NCBI GenBank assembly: GCA_016617855.1
Contig: JAECUM010006673.1
Span: 28,519-92,518, forward strand
Direction of reading: 5' to 3'
DNA length: 64,000 nucleotides
Source of the DNA: Megalonaias nervosa
Lineage: Eukaryota; Mollusca; Bivalvia; Unionida; Unionidae
Part shown: in pieces, positions 21,540 through 33,323 of the stretch
Layout: every line of letters begins with the position of its first letter
Numbering within the stretch: position 1 is the first letter of the stretch
Notes under the pieces: generated by a model
Databases searched by the model: none
What the model saw: the letters and a program-made list of their open reading frames with translations, nothing else
Told to the model about the DNA's origin: nothing
Program-made: the position numbers and the translations under genes

Positions 21540-22720
21540 CCCTTGAACTATCAACCCATATATGCTCTATTTGTACATTAAAATATTATTGAAAACTATG
21601 TCAGCAAGAATATTTTCGGATATTGCATTGACTAATCTTATAGACCAGTGGATACCAGAAATCGAATCACGCGAACTTATTGGAGCAATCTACATTAATT
21701 ATAAAACAGCATTCGATTTGCTGGACCATTTGGTGCTTATGTAAAAACTATGAGAATAAAGGTTTTCTTCGAAGTCAGTTGCTCAAGTCGCATATCACTG
21801 ACATACCCATGGATGTTTGCACAGGTAGGTATACTTCCGAATCAAGTCCTATTTTAAGTTGTGTTCCTCAAGGATCTATATTGGGGCCTGTTCTTTTTAT
21901 ATGTTTATCAATGATTTAGCCTTGTATCCAGTACACTCTAACATAGATCATGTCGCTGATGACTCAATAGTGCAATCATCTGTTAAGTCACCTGACTCCA
22001 TTGAAAATAAACGTCTAATCGACCTCAGCAGAAAGCAGTTTGGTGTCAGCAAAACATAATGCATAGTAAGGCCTTTAAAAACGAAATGTATGACAATCCA
22101 AATAAGGCAGCGCTTATCAACTAAAACATACTTACTTCTAAATAAAAATGGCTTAGAGGTGTCGAGTGTCAAAAATCAAAAACTTCTTGGTATCTACTTT
22201 GATCAAGGTCTCAGCTGGAATACAAATCTGGATCAAAAACGTGCAGCTTTAGTCAAAAGAATAACTCTCTTAAAACTACTGTCGACATTTCAACCTCCCA
22301 AGTCACTTGAACCTTTTTTGGGGATATAATTTACCACTGACAAATCACAGGTACACCGTATGGGAATACACATCAAATTATAACCCATAAAAAATTAACA
22401 AACTCCAGAAAATGACCACCAGAATAAATCTGAAATTTTGTGCAACGATTGCCTCGAATGTTTTCAAGTCCTAAAAATTATGGCCACCTTATTACAACAA
22501 AAACGAATTCTTTACTGTAAAGGAATAGTGACTTATAAGACAATGATCTCCAGACTCGGAAGTCGAAAACCAACCAATACGAAATCTATTCACTATATCA
22601 GCAGCTAACTTTTGGATTGCCTTACCGCTGTGGATACGTAATTAAAATTCTTTTGCTTCGTTTAAAATTTTATTAAAACAATTTTTTCTTGACGAGCTTG
22701 AATGATATATCAAAAGCTTC
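21540..22720 (+). pseudogene. LINE reverse transcriptase relic B (CR1/Jockey-superfamily type)
   Basis: Frames in succession spell degraded RT motifs: GAIYINYKTAFDLLDH (motif A region, near 21690), CVPQGSILGPVLF (motif B, near 21862), FINDLALYP, then HVADDSIVQ (catalytic ADD, near 21950), KLLGIYFD (thumb, near 22180) and AANFWIALPLWIR near 22600, the conserved C-terminal FW-LP-IR signature of these elements. At least four frame changes and stops separate them. The spelling QGSILGPVLF and the C-terminal signature fit the CR1/L2/Jockey group and not RTE. Confidence 0.75.
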
Positions 22721-22724
22721 TTAA

Positions 22725-23640
22725 AAGAGAAATTTATAATTGTATGTAGAAACAATATGAGCATGTTTTACACTGTATGTAGTAGAGAACTTTTCATATA
22801 TGTATTGTTATTTATATCCATAAGATTTTTAATTGTTATTGATGACTATAAAGTGTAGTGATTATCTATAACTGGATTTGGTGTACGCGCATAGGGTTTA
22901 TTTTTAGAAGTTAAGAACGTAAAATTGCATAGGATTTATCGATACATACTTACGTACGTTTTTATAGTTACTAATAATAAAATTTTTAGTAAATATGCTC
23001 ACGAGTTTAGTATTTTGTTTTATTGCACAGATCGGTCAGTGGTATCTTAAAAGAATTACGTTTATTCCCACTGTATGGGTTAAATCATGTGAGTTCGTCT
23101 ACGATTTTGGAGATTTAAGATTTGTCACGTAGGAGTAGTGTCTTTTGCTCTTTTGTCTGCATATACATAACAAGCACTGGACAAGTCTCTTATTCTTGTT
23201 TCTTGTATTCTTGTTGTAAAGTCAAGTGTGTAGACGTATTTTATATTTTATTTAGATATTATTTGAGAGGAAAATAAACAATTAATCAATGGAAATAGAA
23301 AGTTCTTATTGGACTTAAATATTATTCTGGGACAATTGTTAATTACTCAAAGGAGTTCGGGACAGTGCCATTTTGATACATCAAGACTGGTGGCGGATTA
23401 GTATATTCATGGCTCTGAAGTTTCATTCTTTTGGACTTTAATGTAAGTTTTTCACGATTATTTTAGATTCAGTGTGCAATACCCTAAGTTCCTCTTAAAT
23501 TTTAATGTTATACAATTGATAATAAAATTGTTTCTTAAGTTTTATCAAACGTGTTGGTTTTGCTTTTTTCTGTTTTACCATAGAATCGTAACAGTATCTG
23601 TGAACCAATAAAGTTGTTATGAAAAAGTGTTTGTTCTCGT
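22725..23640. other. Non-coding stretch
   Basis: AT-rich. TGGTGGCGGATT near 23390 resembles a retrotransposon primer-binding site, but no paired LTR is visible. Nothing else is recognisable. Confidence 0.35.
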
Positions 23641-23649
23641 AACCTTCTT

Positions 23650-23775
23650 CTCACTTCTTGCTTTGAGAAGTAATACTCATAACTTAAGAAATGTCTTTGC
23701 CCATGGTTAGAGAGAGAGAATAAAAGAGTTCAGACTCTCTTAAAAGAGATGTCACTCATAACGGTTATCGCCAAG
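23650..23775 (+). repeat. Dispersed repeat family DR1, short copy
   Basis: Starts ATACTCATAACTTAAGAAAT, has a short GA tract at 23708 and ends with GTCACTCATAACGGTT. The same block heads the copies at 24475 and 30170 and, inverted, 61260-61350. Confidence 0.65.
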
Positions 23776-24306
23776 ACACAATACCATAAGGAACAAATTC
23801 ATATGATTCATATGAATCATGAGAGAAAAACCTCAGTAATATTATCGAACCCCATTGGGTCACAAAATAAACAATATCTGCATTAATGTTTGAGAAAGCT
23901 AGGCGGAAATTACAATTCTCCCTAAGATAGGTACAATAAGGTGAATACGGTAAGACTGTTATATGTGTAGGCAGCGAAACATATATAAGGTGGTTTCAAA
24001 TTTCAGTACGAACAGGTTTGATGTAAAAGCTTGGTCTATGGGATGCAAAGTAAAAGTTAATAGGTTCAATCACATTCTATCTAGTAGAAACCTTAACAAC
24101 TGCAGTAGGTATAGAAAAAGATATTGTTACTAAATAAGAAATTAAATACAGCATAGATTAGATCAGTTTTTGGAAATATTTTGAAATTAACGCACTAACC
24201 TTGTAATTTTGTATTTCAAGAAACAAAATAAGATATAGCAAAAACATACCTGTGTGAGAATTACCACAGTCCAGAATATTCTTCCTATGAAACAAATTAG
24301 ATATTA

Positions 24307-24510
24307 AATAGTAAACAATACACGTATTGTCTGTAATTCTGAAAGAGTTCAGATTGTAAAAGTTGAAGTCACTATCACTGGAAAGAAAACTGTCAATGCG
24401 GCTGTCGTTGACTTGGGGCCTGGCGGAGATGTTGCTGTTGGACCCATGGAAATCTCTGTTTATGGCATGGATGTTCCTCATAACTTAAGAAAGGTCTTTG
24501 TCCATGGTTA
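24307..24510 (+). CDS. Coding-like segment, possible terminal exon, unidentified
   Basis: An open frame without an early ATG runs from just after a stop at 24304 to a TAG near 24508. From about 24346 its codons show a strong purine-first pattern unlike the surroundings, and the product contains VKVEVTITGKKTVNAAVVDL and GPGGDVAVGPMEISVYGMDV. The last dozen residues are shared with the DR1 repeat (LRxVFxHG), so the 3' end may be repeat-derived. I do not recognise the family. It could be an exon captured by or adjacent to the repeat. A longer minus-strand frame (24481-24158) covers the same bases but has weaker codon character. Confidence 0.3.
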
Positions 24511-25135
24511 GAGAAAAAGAGAAGAAAAGAGTTCAGACTCTCTTAAAAGAGGTGTCACTCATAACGGTTTAGATAGGGCTACACCTGGGGAAAATGGCGA
24601 TGCAGGAGAGGTAACAGGAACGACTGTAACAAAAGACAGAGTCTTCTGATTCTTCGATGAACGAACTGATTTTGCACCAGCTTGCTCTCAATTTATACAC
24701 AGTTTTGAACGTGTCCTCAGAACCAATTATGGACATTTATCTAGATAATTGTGTTCGTTCATTTCGAATCAGAACAGGCTCTCGTCCTCCCACGGGAAAG
24801 GCGTGAATCATCTAGCTTACTCATCCATTAGGGACCTAGGAAATTGCCTGTTCAGCAGTTTGTCACCAAGTCTAAAATTTCCTGACCTTTGGAAAGAAGA
24901 GAATTGTATTTAATGGGTTATTTTTGCACTTGCTCATAAAAGCGCGATCTTTATTAAGATAGTATACAGTTGTAGTAGAGATATAGATAAAATTAATCTC
25001 AGTTATTTTAGTGGAAAATTACTTTCAACATAATTTAATGAAAAATTACTTTTAATACAATTTAGAGAAAATTTGAATCTAAATACTTTTACTCAAACAT
25101 TCTGTCCTAATATAGTCACACATATTAATTTATTT
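24475..25135 (+). repeat. Dispersed repeat family DR1, copy lacking the spacer
   Basis: Shares with 30150-31390 the head (CATAACTTAAGAAA, purine tract, GTCACTCATAACGG), the AATGGCGATGCA block, the ACAGAGTCTTCTGATTCTTC block (called A) and a distal part (CCTGTTCAGCAGTTTG through AAAGCGCGATCTTTATTAA). Only one A block is present and the ~600-bp spacer seen at 30 kb is absent. Confidence 0.65.
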
Positions 25136-25317
25136 TAAATCTGTGTACGTAAATTTGTAGGAGTAGGTGGTGTGTGATGACACTTGAATGTGTGTAAGTG
25201 AACATTTTCTTAAATTTTTTTAGCATGACCTGTTGCAACAATTGAGTACCTCATGGCAGATGGGTCTTGCATGACCACGTATGTTATGACCAAATGTGTT
25301 ATCCTCGTTAAACATAG

Positions 25318-25356
<39 letters not shown>
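25318..25356. repeat. (ATT)n microsatellite
   Basis: Thirteen ATT units, immediately upstream of LINE C. Confidence 0.95.
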
Positions 25357-25358
<2 letters not shown>

Positions 25359-25424
25359 TTTGTTCGTTCATTCATATCTCTTTATGAATTGTATTCATTT
25401 ATCAACTATGCTGACCAGTCACCA

Positions 25425-27344
25425 TATTAATCAAATTTGTACGCGAGACCTTGGATCACGACAGATGTCCTTGAACTATGCGACAAAAGAAGAGAACTGA
25501 AAAAGGGAAGAAGAGATAATGAAGGAGTTAGAAAATACAGAGAGATAAACAATATGATCAGGAAAAGCATAAGAAAGGCAAAGGAATCCTGGATAGAAAG
25601 ACAATGCTGCAAAATCGAAGACAGTCTGAGTAGAAATGACAGCAAAATGGCATATCAAACACTACCACAGTCCAAGACAAATCAGGAAAATGCCTCACAG
25701 AAGATCAAAAGATCCTCAAGCGATGGACAGAATACTGCTCAGATTTGTACAATCATAAGACCCAAAGAGATCAAGCAGTATTAAATTGCCCTCAGGCAGA
25801 AGAAATTAATGACAACCCCATTCTTCGTGAAGAAGTAGAAATTGCAGTTAGGTCAATAAAGAAAGGAAAGTCGGCCGGCATTGACAACATAACCAGCAGA
25901 GCTCATTCAAGCAGGAGGAGAAGAGATAGCCACAGTCCTAACAACAATCTGCAACACGATTTGGCAAACAGGAAAATGGCCCACCACATGGACTCATCCT
26001 TGGTCATCGCGCTCCCCATGAAAGGAAACCTACAGCTTTGCCAAAACTACAGAACCATCAGTTTGATCAATCACCCGAGCAAAGTCATGCTGAAGATAAT
26101 TCTCAACAGACTAAAGTCTAAAGCATAGAAAAAGTATTGCTGAAGAGCAGATAGGCCTCCGAGCAGGAAGGAGCACCACAGAACAAATCTTCAGTCTCAG
26201 ACTCCTTTGCGAGAAATACCTTCAGCACCAGCAGAATCTATACCACGTCTTTATAGATTTCAAAATGGCCTTTGATAGGGTATGGCATGCAGCCTTATGG
26301 GCAACTAGGAGGAAGTACAACATCATCTCAAACCTGGTGCAAGTTGTTGAGCACCTCTATGATAAATCCACCAGTACTGTCCTCATCAATGGCAGCAGAG
26401 GAGATTGGTTTCGAACAACAGCTGGAGTCAGACAGGGATGTGTACTGTCACCTACACTCTTCAAAATTTTCCTGGAAAGGATCATGGAGGATGCCTTGCA
26501 TGACCACAAGGGTACTGTTAGCATCGGAAGAAGAACAATCACAAACCTTCGCTTCGCAGATGATATTGATGGTTTAGCAGGAGATGAGAAAGAACTGGCT
26601 GACTTGGTTGAACGCATCGACACAGCCTCCACAGCATACGGTATGGAGATTAGCGCTGAATAAACCAAACTGATGACAAACAACACCAGTGGCATCAGTG
26701 CAGAAATAAAGGTCAGTGGACAGAAGCTGGAAAGAGCCACAAACTTTAAGTACTTGGGATCAGTTATCACAGACGAGGGCTCCAAAACATAACTACTTTG
26801 CAGGATTGCCCAGACAACAGCAACAATTACAAGGTTGAGACCAATATGGAAAGATACCAACATTGCTTTTGGTTCCAAAATAAGGCTGATGCGCTCGATT
26901 GTCATATCCATCTTTCTGTATGCTTGTGAAACAAGGACGCTCACTTCAGATCTACAAAGAAGGATTCAAATTTTCGAAATGAGATGCTACCGCAAGATCT
27001 TGGGCATCGCATACATTGACCATGTAACCAACGAAGAAGTCCACAACAGGATCCAACGAGCCATCGGATCCTATGAAGACCTCTTGACCACTGTAAAAAA
27101 GTGCAAACTGAAGTGGTACGGTCATGTCTCAAGATCATCTGGACTGGCAAAAACAATCTTGCAAGGCACAATGCGGGGGTGCAGGAGAAGAGGCAGACAG
27201 AAAAAGTGGTGGGAAGACAACATTAAGGAGTGGACAGGCACTGGATTTGGAGATTCCCAAAGGGCAGTAGAGAACAGGGAAAGATGGAGAAAATTGGTTG
27301 CAAAGTCAACTGTGGTGCCCCAACGACCTCTTGGGTTAAGAGAT

Positions 27345-27347
<3 letters not shown>
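25425..27347 (+). pseudogene. LINE reverse transcriptase C (RTE-like), broken
   Basis: Linker and RT of a non-LTR element. Order: ARPWITTDVLELCDKRRELK (linker after the missing endonuclease, near 25443), KKGKSAGIDNI (RT motif 1 area, near 25860), NYRTISLINHPSKVMLKII (near 26047), HVFIDFKMAFDRVWH (motif A, near 26248), GVRQGCVLSPTLF (motif B, near 26425), LRFADDIDGLAG (intact FADD, near 26550), KYLGS (near 26750), YACETRTLT, KWYGHVSRS and RGRQKKWWEDNIKEWTG (basic tail). Frameshifts near 25680, 25790 and 25900, a TAG near 26126, a TAA near 26661 and another near 26790 inactivate it. The endonuclease is absent, so the copy is 5'-truncated. The stop codon at 27345 is the first unit of the (TGA)n tail. 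Confidence 0.88.

Positions 27348-27381
<34 letters not shown>
27343..27381. repeat. (TGA)n tail of LINE C
   Basis: About 12 TGA units with one TGG, beginning at the stop codon. Confidence 0.92.
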
Positions 27382-27382
<1 letters not shown>

Positions 27383-27384
27383 GT

Positions 27385-28300
27385 GATGTACGTTTAATCT
27401 GCTTATTCGCTAAATCTAACCCCATCCTAGATTTATCCCGTTACAGTTCTATACCATATGAGTTCGCATGTTGTACTAGCCGGTAAATAAGAGGATTTCT
27501 GAATAAAAGCGGTTTTGATTAATCACTGGAGTGATTTGGAAGAAAGATTTGTTTTACACAGCGCTCAATACAATTATGACTAAAATGTACGGAGAGAGAT
27601 TGACTCCTACTTGGTCAGTTAGCAAACATGGTCACATGTCACGCAAGAGCACCCGATTCAAAGCGGACAACAAACGTATTGTTATGTTTTAGATTTATAA
27701 TTTGTTCTGATTATGTCCTTGCTTTGCCTTGAATTAGGAATGAGAATTGTTTATACCTGATGACAATTAAACATACCCTAAGACAAGTATTACATATACT
27801 ACTAAACGTTCTTTAAGTAAAGTTATTAAACAGCTGCCTCCATCAAATTACTATAATACAATCCAAGGTAACTATCTTATTCACTTGTGCAAATGCTAAT
27901 TTATTGCGGTTCAGAGCACAGAAAAAAGGAAAATTCCATATTTAAAATGACATTATTAATGAGGGCAAACATAAACAGTAATCTTAAATTTAAATCAATA
28001 TTTTGCTTTATGTAACTTACAATTGAATGGAAATAAATTGGCTATATTTTGCCATTTCAAAATTAACTAGCAATAGGGTAAAAACCAATCCAAATGATAA
28101 GGATCAACATTTCCTCAACAGAAGCATTCTTGGCCTTTTCTAAACAAGTGGGAAAAAAAAGAAAATGAAAATCAACTTTGTAGCAGTGGCAGCTGTTTTG
28201 AATTTCAATTATTAAAATGGACTTTTCACTTGGGTGAAAATTCAAATAGTGATCCATTTTGATAAAAAAAATCAAAAGTTACGTTCAGTAACGAATATAT
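27385..28300. other. Non-coding stretch
   Basis: AT-rich. Nothing recognisable before the satellite. Confidence 0.4.
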
Positions 28301-28309
28301 TACTTAGAT

Positions 28310-29425
28310 TATATTTGATTTAATACGTAGTCTATAATGACTTGATACATAGATTATATTGACTTGATACATAATCTATAATGACTCGATACGTAGTCTA
28401 TAATAACTTCATACGTAATATATAATGACTCGATACTTAGTCTATAATGACTTGGTATGTAATCTATAATGACTTGGTACGTAATCTATAATGCTTTGAC
28501 ACGTAATATATAATGGCTTGATGCGTAGTATATAATGACAGGATACTTAATCTATAAGGACTTGCTACGTAATCTATAATGAATTGACACGTAATCTACA
28601 ATGACTTGATGCGTAGTATATGATGACTTGATACGTAATCTATAATGACTCGATACTTAGTCTATAATGACTTGAAACATAATTTAGAGTGACTTGACAC
28701 GTAATCTATAATGACTTGACACGTAAACTATAAAGACTTGATACGTAATCTATAATGACTTGATATTTAATCTATAATGGCTTGACAAGTAATCTGCAAT
28801 GACTTGATACGTAATTTATAATGACTTGATACGTACTCTATAATGACTTGATACGTAATCTATAATGACTTGACACGTAAACTATAAAGACTTGATACGT
28901 AATCTATAATGACTTGATATTTAATCTGTAATGGCTTGACAAGTAATCTGTAATGACTTGATACGTACTCTATAATGACTTGACACGTAATCTATAATGA
29001 CTTGACACGTAAACTATAATGACGTGATACGTAATCTATAATGACTTGATATTTAATCTATAAAGACTTGACACGTAAACTATAATGACTTGATACGTAA
29101 TCTACAATAACTTGATACGTAGTCTATAATGACCTATATTATGTATTACTCAATATGTAGTCTTTAATGACTTAGGTTATGTATTACTTGATACGTAATC
29201 TATAATGACTTAGGTTATGTATTGCTTGATACGTAGTCTATAATGACTTAGGTTATGTATTACTTCATACGTAATCTATAATCACGTAGGTTATGTATTA
29301 CTTGATACGTAATCTATAATCACTTAGGTTATGTATTACTTGATACGTAATCTATAATCACTTAGGTTATGTATTACTTGATACTTAATCTATAATCACT
29401 TAGGTTATGTATTACTTGATATTGC
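28310..29425. repeat. 22-bp satellite changing into a 38-bp higher-order form
   Basis: Roughly 38 units of GACTTGATACGTAATCTATA plus AT fill 28310-29150. From about 29130 each unit alternates with GACTTAGGTTATGTATTA to give a 38-bp composite, repeated about seven times to 29425. Units differ mostly at the ACGTAATC core (ACGTAGTC, ATTTAATC, ACATAATC). Confidence 0.93.
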
Positions 29426-29434
29426 ATAAGATAT

Positions 29435-29880
29435 TTGAGGACTTTTTGTGTCTTTATTACCAGCCGTAAAATTCAGAGTTTGTTCTTTATTTTTGGGAGG
29501 TTCGTTCCAGACATAACAGAGGTTACTACAGTTGGTTTTTTTAATGTGGAGCCATCTATGCAGGAGACAACTGAGCAGGGAAGGCTCCTTGTGAGTCTGA
29601 ATAAACTAAGGAGAGCGTGGCTACTTGGCGGGAAACGCATAGACACAATATATCGATAAGCAATGTACTGAACGTTCACCAGCTGTCACTCCATTCAATT
29701 TACTTTTAACAATTATCCTGTTTTATTTTTCTTATCATATTTCCATTAATAGCTGCAGTTGTAACATCCACGACCAAAGGAAATAATGCATTGATTGGAA
29801 TGAATCCAGTTCACATTTATTGTTTATCGTTGATATCGTTTCTTCCTTTCTTCTGTACTGTTATTTGCTTAGCAAATATA
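29435..29880 (+). repeat. Dispersed repeat family DR4, copy 2, with a conserved short frame
   Basis: 29520-29700 matches 62455-62620 and 29750-29870 matches 16450-16600. The shared frame encodes the segment EQGRLLVSLNKLRRAWLLGG here and KHGRLLEFLNRVQRAWLRGG at 62.5 kb, which are similar at the protein level. Both are followed by NTTCACCAGCTG. I cannot name the product. It may be the C-terminus of a transposon protein. Confidence 0.5.
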
Positions 29881-30209
29881 AAAATACGAGTGTATTATCA
29901 CATACTGATACGTGTTGCATATCAAGATACACATGTCTGATCTGAGATCTAATTTCAGTTTTCCAGCATTCTAAACAAAGCCAGCTGTCAGCCAAATAAT
30001 CAAACTTTTCGTCGCAGACTTCCGAGCGACAAGAATCTGTCCTAACGTGTAGTGAGTGACACGGATGATTAACAGGAACAGGAAAGGTAAATAGCTTGGT
30101 CGAATGTTGACGTCACAGATAAAGATTGCAACCTGGACAAGATACTGTTATGAAAATCTTGTTATGAGGAGGAAATACTCATAACTTAAGAAATGTCTTT
30201 GCTAATGGT

Positions 30210-30210
<1 letters not shown>

Positions 30211-30265
<55 letters not shown>
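30211..30265. repeat. (GA)n microsatellite inside DR1
   Basis: Uninterrupted GA tract of 55 bp at a fixed position in the DR1 repeat. Confidence 0.95.
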
Positions 30266-30268
<3 letters not shown>

Positions 30269-31326
30269 AAAGAGTTCAGGCTCTCTTAACAAAAGGTGTG
30301 TCACTCATAACGGTGTAGATACTGCTACATCTTGTGGAAAATGGCGATGCAAGAGAGGTAACGGGAACTACTGTAAGGAAAGACAGAGTCTTCTGATTCT
30401 TCGATGAATGAACTTTATTTAAATAATTGATATATAGATATATAATACTACATTCTAGAGATACACCGTATAAAGCCGTTATAATTAAAATACACGAAAT
30501 ACATATAAAATTACACTTTTCCTTTGAGCTTACCAACTTCCTATATTTGAATAATTTCTGCCTTTTAGAATAAAATACAGATAATTAGATCTCTACTAAA
30601 TTCATCATAGCCAAAGAGTATAACATTCAATAGTTGCAATATAGTCCAACAATCGTTTTGAAAAAATGTATTTTACTAAATTTAAAATAGAATACTAATT
30701 TGGAATAGGTTACTAAAACATTATTCTTTATTACTTAAAGAATATTTTCTTTCCAAATTAAATCTGAACATGAAGTTGGTAGCGATTTTGTCTTTTCCAA
30801 TAATACGCACCATAAATACAAATGAATATAAATTCTTTGAAACAATTAAACATTCAGTTACATTATAATATAAAAAAAAAAACTCACAGAAATGTTGCAC
30901 AAATATCAAGTCTAGATTGAACTTTACCGTGAAAATCTCAGCATTAAAATGTTCCTATACTTAAAAAGAAGTTTTCAAATACAGACGATTCTTACCTGTA
31001 AGGAAAGACAGAGTCTTCTGATTCTTCGATGAACGAACTGAACGAAATTGCCTGTTCAGCAGTTTGCCACCAAGTCTAAAATTTCCTGACCTTTGGATAG
31101 AAGAGAATTGTATTTTATGGGTTATTTTTGCACTTGCTCATAAAAGCGCGATCTTTATTAAAATAGTATACAGTTGTAGTACAAAAATAGATAAATTAAA
31201 TCTCAATATATTTTAGTGGAAAGATACTTTCAATATAATTTAATGAAAAATTACTTTTAATACGATTTAGAAAAATTTGAATCTTAATACTTTTACTCAA
31301 AAATTCTGTTCTAAAAATACCATAGA

Positions 31327-31327
<1 letters not shown>

Positions 31328-31380
<53 letters not shown>
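31328..31380. repeat. (CT)n microsatellite
   Basis: Uninterrupted CT tract of 53 bp at the distal end of DR1. Confidence 0.95.
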
Positions 31381-31384
<4 letters not shown>

Positions 31385-31394
31385 CAGTGAAATG

Positions 31395-32320
31395 AGATTT
31401 ACAGCCATAAGGGAGAAATGTACTTATATACACTATTTGTACACGTGTTTTGCACTGACTGTTCATTAAAATACGGTTTCCCTGCCCATAACCTTGAAAT
31501 AAATTATAAAATCAAAGTTGTTTGACTGTATAGTCTCATTAGTTACTTGTATATACTGTTAATAGCCGGACAAAAGCAAAGCTTTGTTTTCTTGCATTCG
31601 ATAGATCATGGCACTGTTATCTTTCACTTACACCATCACTCTGTCTTTCACCTGCCCCATCCCTTGACCCAGAAAATAAAGCATGAATATAGACTGTAAA
31701 ATAAATTCCCAAAGATGAAAAAGATGCATTAATATTCCTCGGCATGGAGTATTTTGCTTGACGTACTCTAGATGTAGCAAGGCTTGATCCGCCCATGGCG
31801 CAATAATACGCGTATATAAACATTCTAGCGACCGTCTGCAGTAGATTCTAGATCGATGGTGAATTTCCACACATTAATCATTAGTGACGTATCAAAATAA
31901 TGATAAAAAGCATTAATAATCCTCGTTTTCTAAATGAATTTAACATGGTACACATTTTCATCACATTCCTTTCTGCTTTCTGTTCCCCCGTCCCTTCTCA
32001 TGCATAACGGACAAACTATGCAGAAATGTGGAGTGAGAGAGAAAACAAATTTGGGCTTGGTTAAAACCTTGAAATAGAAATTCCACCAAGTAACCTACAA
32101 GAATATGGTTCGTCGTAACGATACGTGTGCACTTTCCTTGGGATTTATCTAGAGTATTTATCAATGATACAAAGTTACAAACTAAGTCGACATTATACAG
32201 TAAGTTCCTCGGGTATGTGGTACAAATACGGTGATGTATTTAATGTTTTGCTGTTCTTTTTTAAACATACTATAATGTTCTAAAAATCGATTATTATTAA
32301 TTAAACATGAAAATGTCCAA
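31395..32320. other. Non-coding stretch with repeat fragments
   Basis: 31850-31930 resembles 6745-6790 (ATGGTGAATTTC, TTAATCATTAG, GACGTA). 31950-32050 resembles 3055-3160. Two overlapping minus-strand frames at 31617-31870 have no recognised domain. Confidence 0.4.
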
Positions 32321-32323
32321 AGG

Positions 32324-32324
<1 letters not shown>

Positions 32325-32366
<42 letters not shown>
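32325..32366. repeat. (CT)n microsatellite
   Basis: Uninterrupted CT tract. Confidence 0.95.
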
Positions 32367-32368
<2 letters not shown>

Positions 32369-32493
32369 ACCATCATAGCAAGATACGGGCTAAAATCTAT
32401 GAAATGACGAACGTAGAGGATTTTCGTTTGTGTCATCCCACGATATCTCTGGACTTATGAATGATGGTAAAAGTTAAGTCAAATCGACCAAAG

Positions 32494-32496
<3 letters not shown>

Positions 32497-32549
<53 letters not shown>
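32497..32549. repeat. (GA)n microsatellite
   Basis: GA tract with one AA interruption near its end, at the start of DR3 copy 2. Confidence 0.95.
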
Positions 32550-32551
<2 letters not shown>

Positions 32552-33160
32552 TATTGTCGGTGGTACAGTTACTAAAGCAGAATAATGACTTAGACCAACT
32601 GTAAATACATTAAAATATTTTGATTACCTCTTGCTGGTTCGTTATTTAGCTTAGTTTCTATTCCACATTAATTTCCATTCGCCGGCACGTGAATGACAGT
32701 GTTCATGTGAATGGCGTAGCTAGCTATGTGGTGGTAGTGCTCTACTTTTATCATTAAAACCATCTTTCATGTTTATATCGTAAGTATGTATTATATTGAT
32801 TTAATCAATGTGAAGAAAAATAGAACCTAAAAAGAAAACAATCAACTTATCAATATGCAAAATTGATTGTGAATAGCCACAAAAGGCATAGAACTACATT
32901 TTGTAGCGGACACACTCGGGGATGTGAGGAGTTCATTCATTCGGTCAATACACAGCTGCCTGTAGTAAATCTGAACTCATTTCAAAGGGCAAAATATGTA
33001 TTTGTATGTGATATAAATAAAATATATGTACAGTAAGTACGCTGTATCAATGATATACCACTCGTTGTATCAATTTTTCATTAAAAGGAAACTCGGCAAG
33101 CCTCGCTTCCTTTTAATGAAATATTTATACATCTAGTGGCATATCATTGATACAGCGTAC
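32550..33160. repeat. Dispersed repeat family DR3, copy 2
   Basis: Counterpart of 5700-6300, ending in the P1 palindrome. Non-coding. Confidence 0.6.
33037..33160. mobile_element. Palindromic MITE, family P1, copy 2
   Basis: Near-perfect 124-bp foldback. The left arm begins GTACGCTGTATCAATGATAT and the right arm ends with its reverse complement at 33160. The centre carries CATTAAAAGGAAACTCGGC and its partner CTTCCTTTTAATG. Confidence 0.75.
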
Positions 33161-33161
33161 A

Positions 33162-33323
<162 letters not shown>

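Larger units (their letters stand above)
25425..27381 (+). mobile_element. 5'-truncated RTE-like LINE C with (TGA)n 3' end
   Basis: Extent from the first recognisable linker codons to the end of (TGA)n. RTE-clade elements typically have a very short 3' UTR ending in a trinucleotide-type microsatellite, and this copy has none at all between stop codon and tail. Confidence 0.8.
30150..31390 (+). repeat. Dispersed repeat family DR1, full copy with duplicated A block
   Basis: Head at 30170 with (GA)n at 30211-30265, then the TCACTCATAACGG and AATGGCGATGC blocks, A block 2 at 30372-30412, a spacer of about 600 bp, A block 1 at 30997-31040, distal part to 31320 and (CT)n at 31328-31380. On the minus strand A block 1 ends in CTTACAG followed by GTAAG, a perfect splice-donor-like junction. 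The inverted copy at 60550-61350 has the same A1-spacer-A2 layout. Confidence 0.65.

Noticed and set aside
23100..23600. Possible solo LTR with a primer-binding-site-like TGGTGGCGGATT
   Set aside because: No TG...CA ends, no second LTR and no target duplication found.
30270..30415. Cys-containing short frame (SCGKWRCKRGNGNYCKERQS) in DR1, considered as a secreted peptide
   Set aside because: The same block is shifted out of frame or lacks the cysteines in the other DR1 copies, there is no signal peptide, and it begins inside a (GA)n tract.
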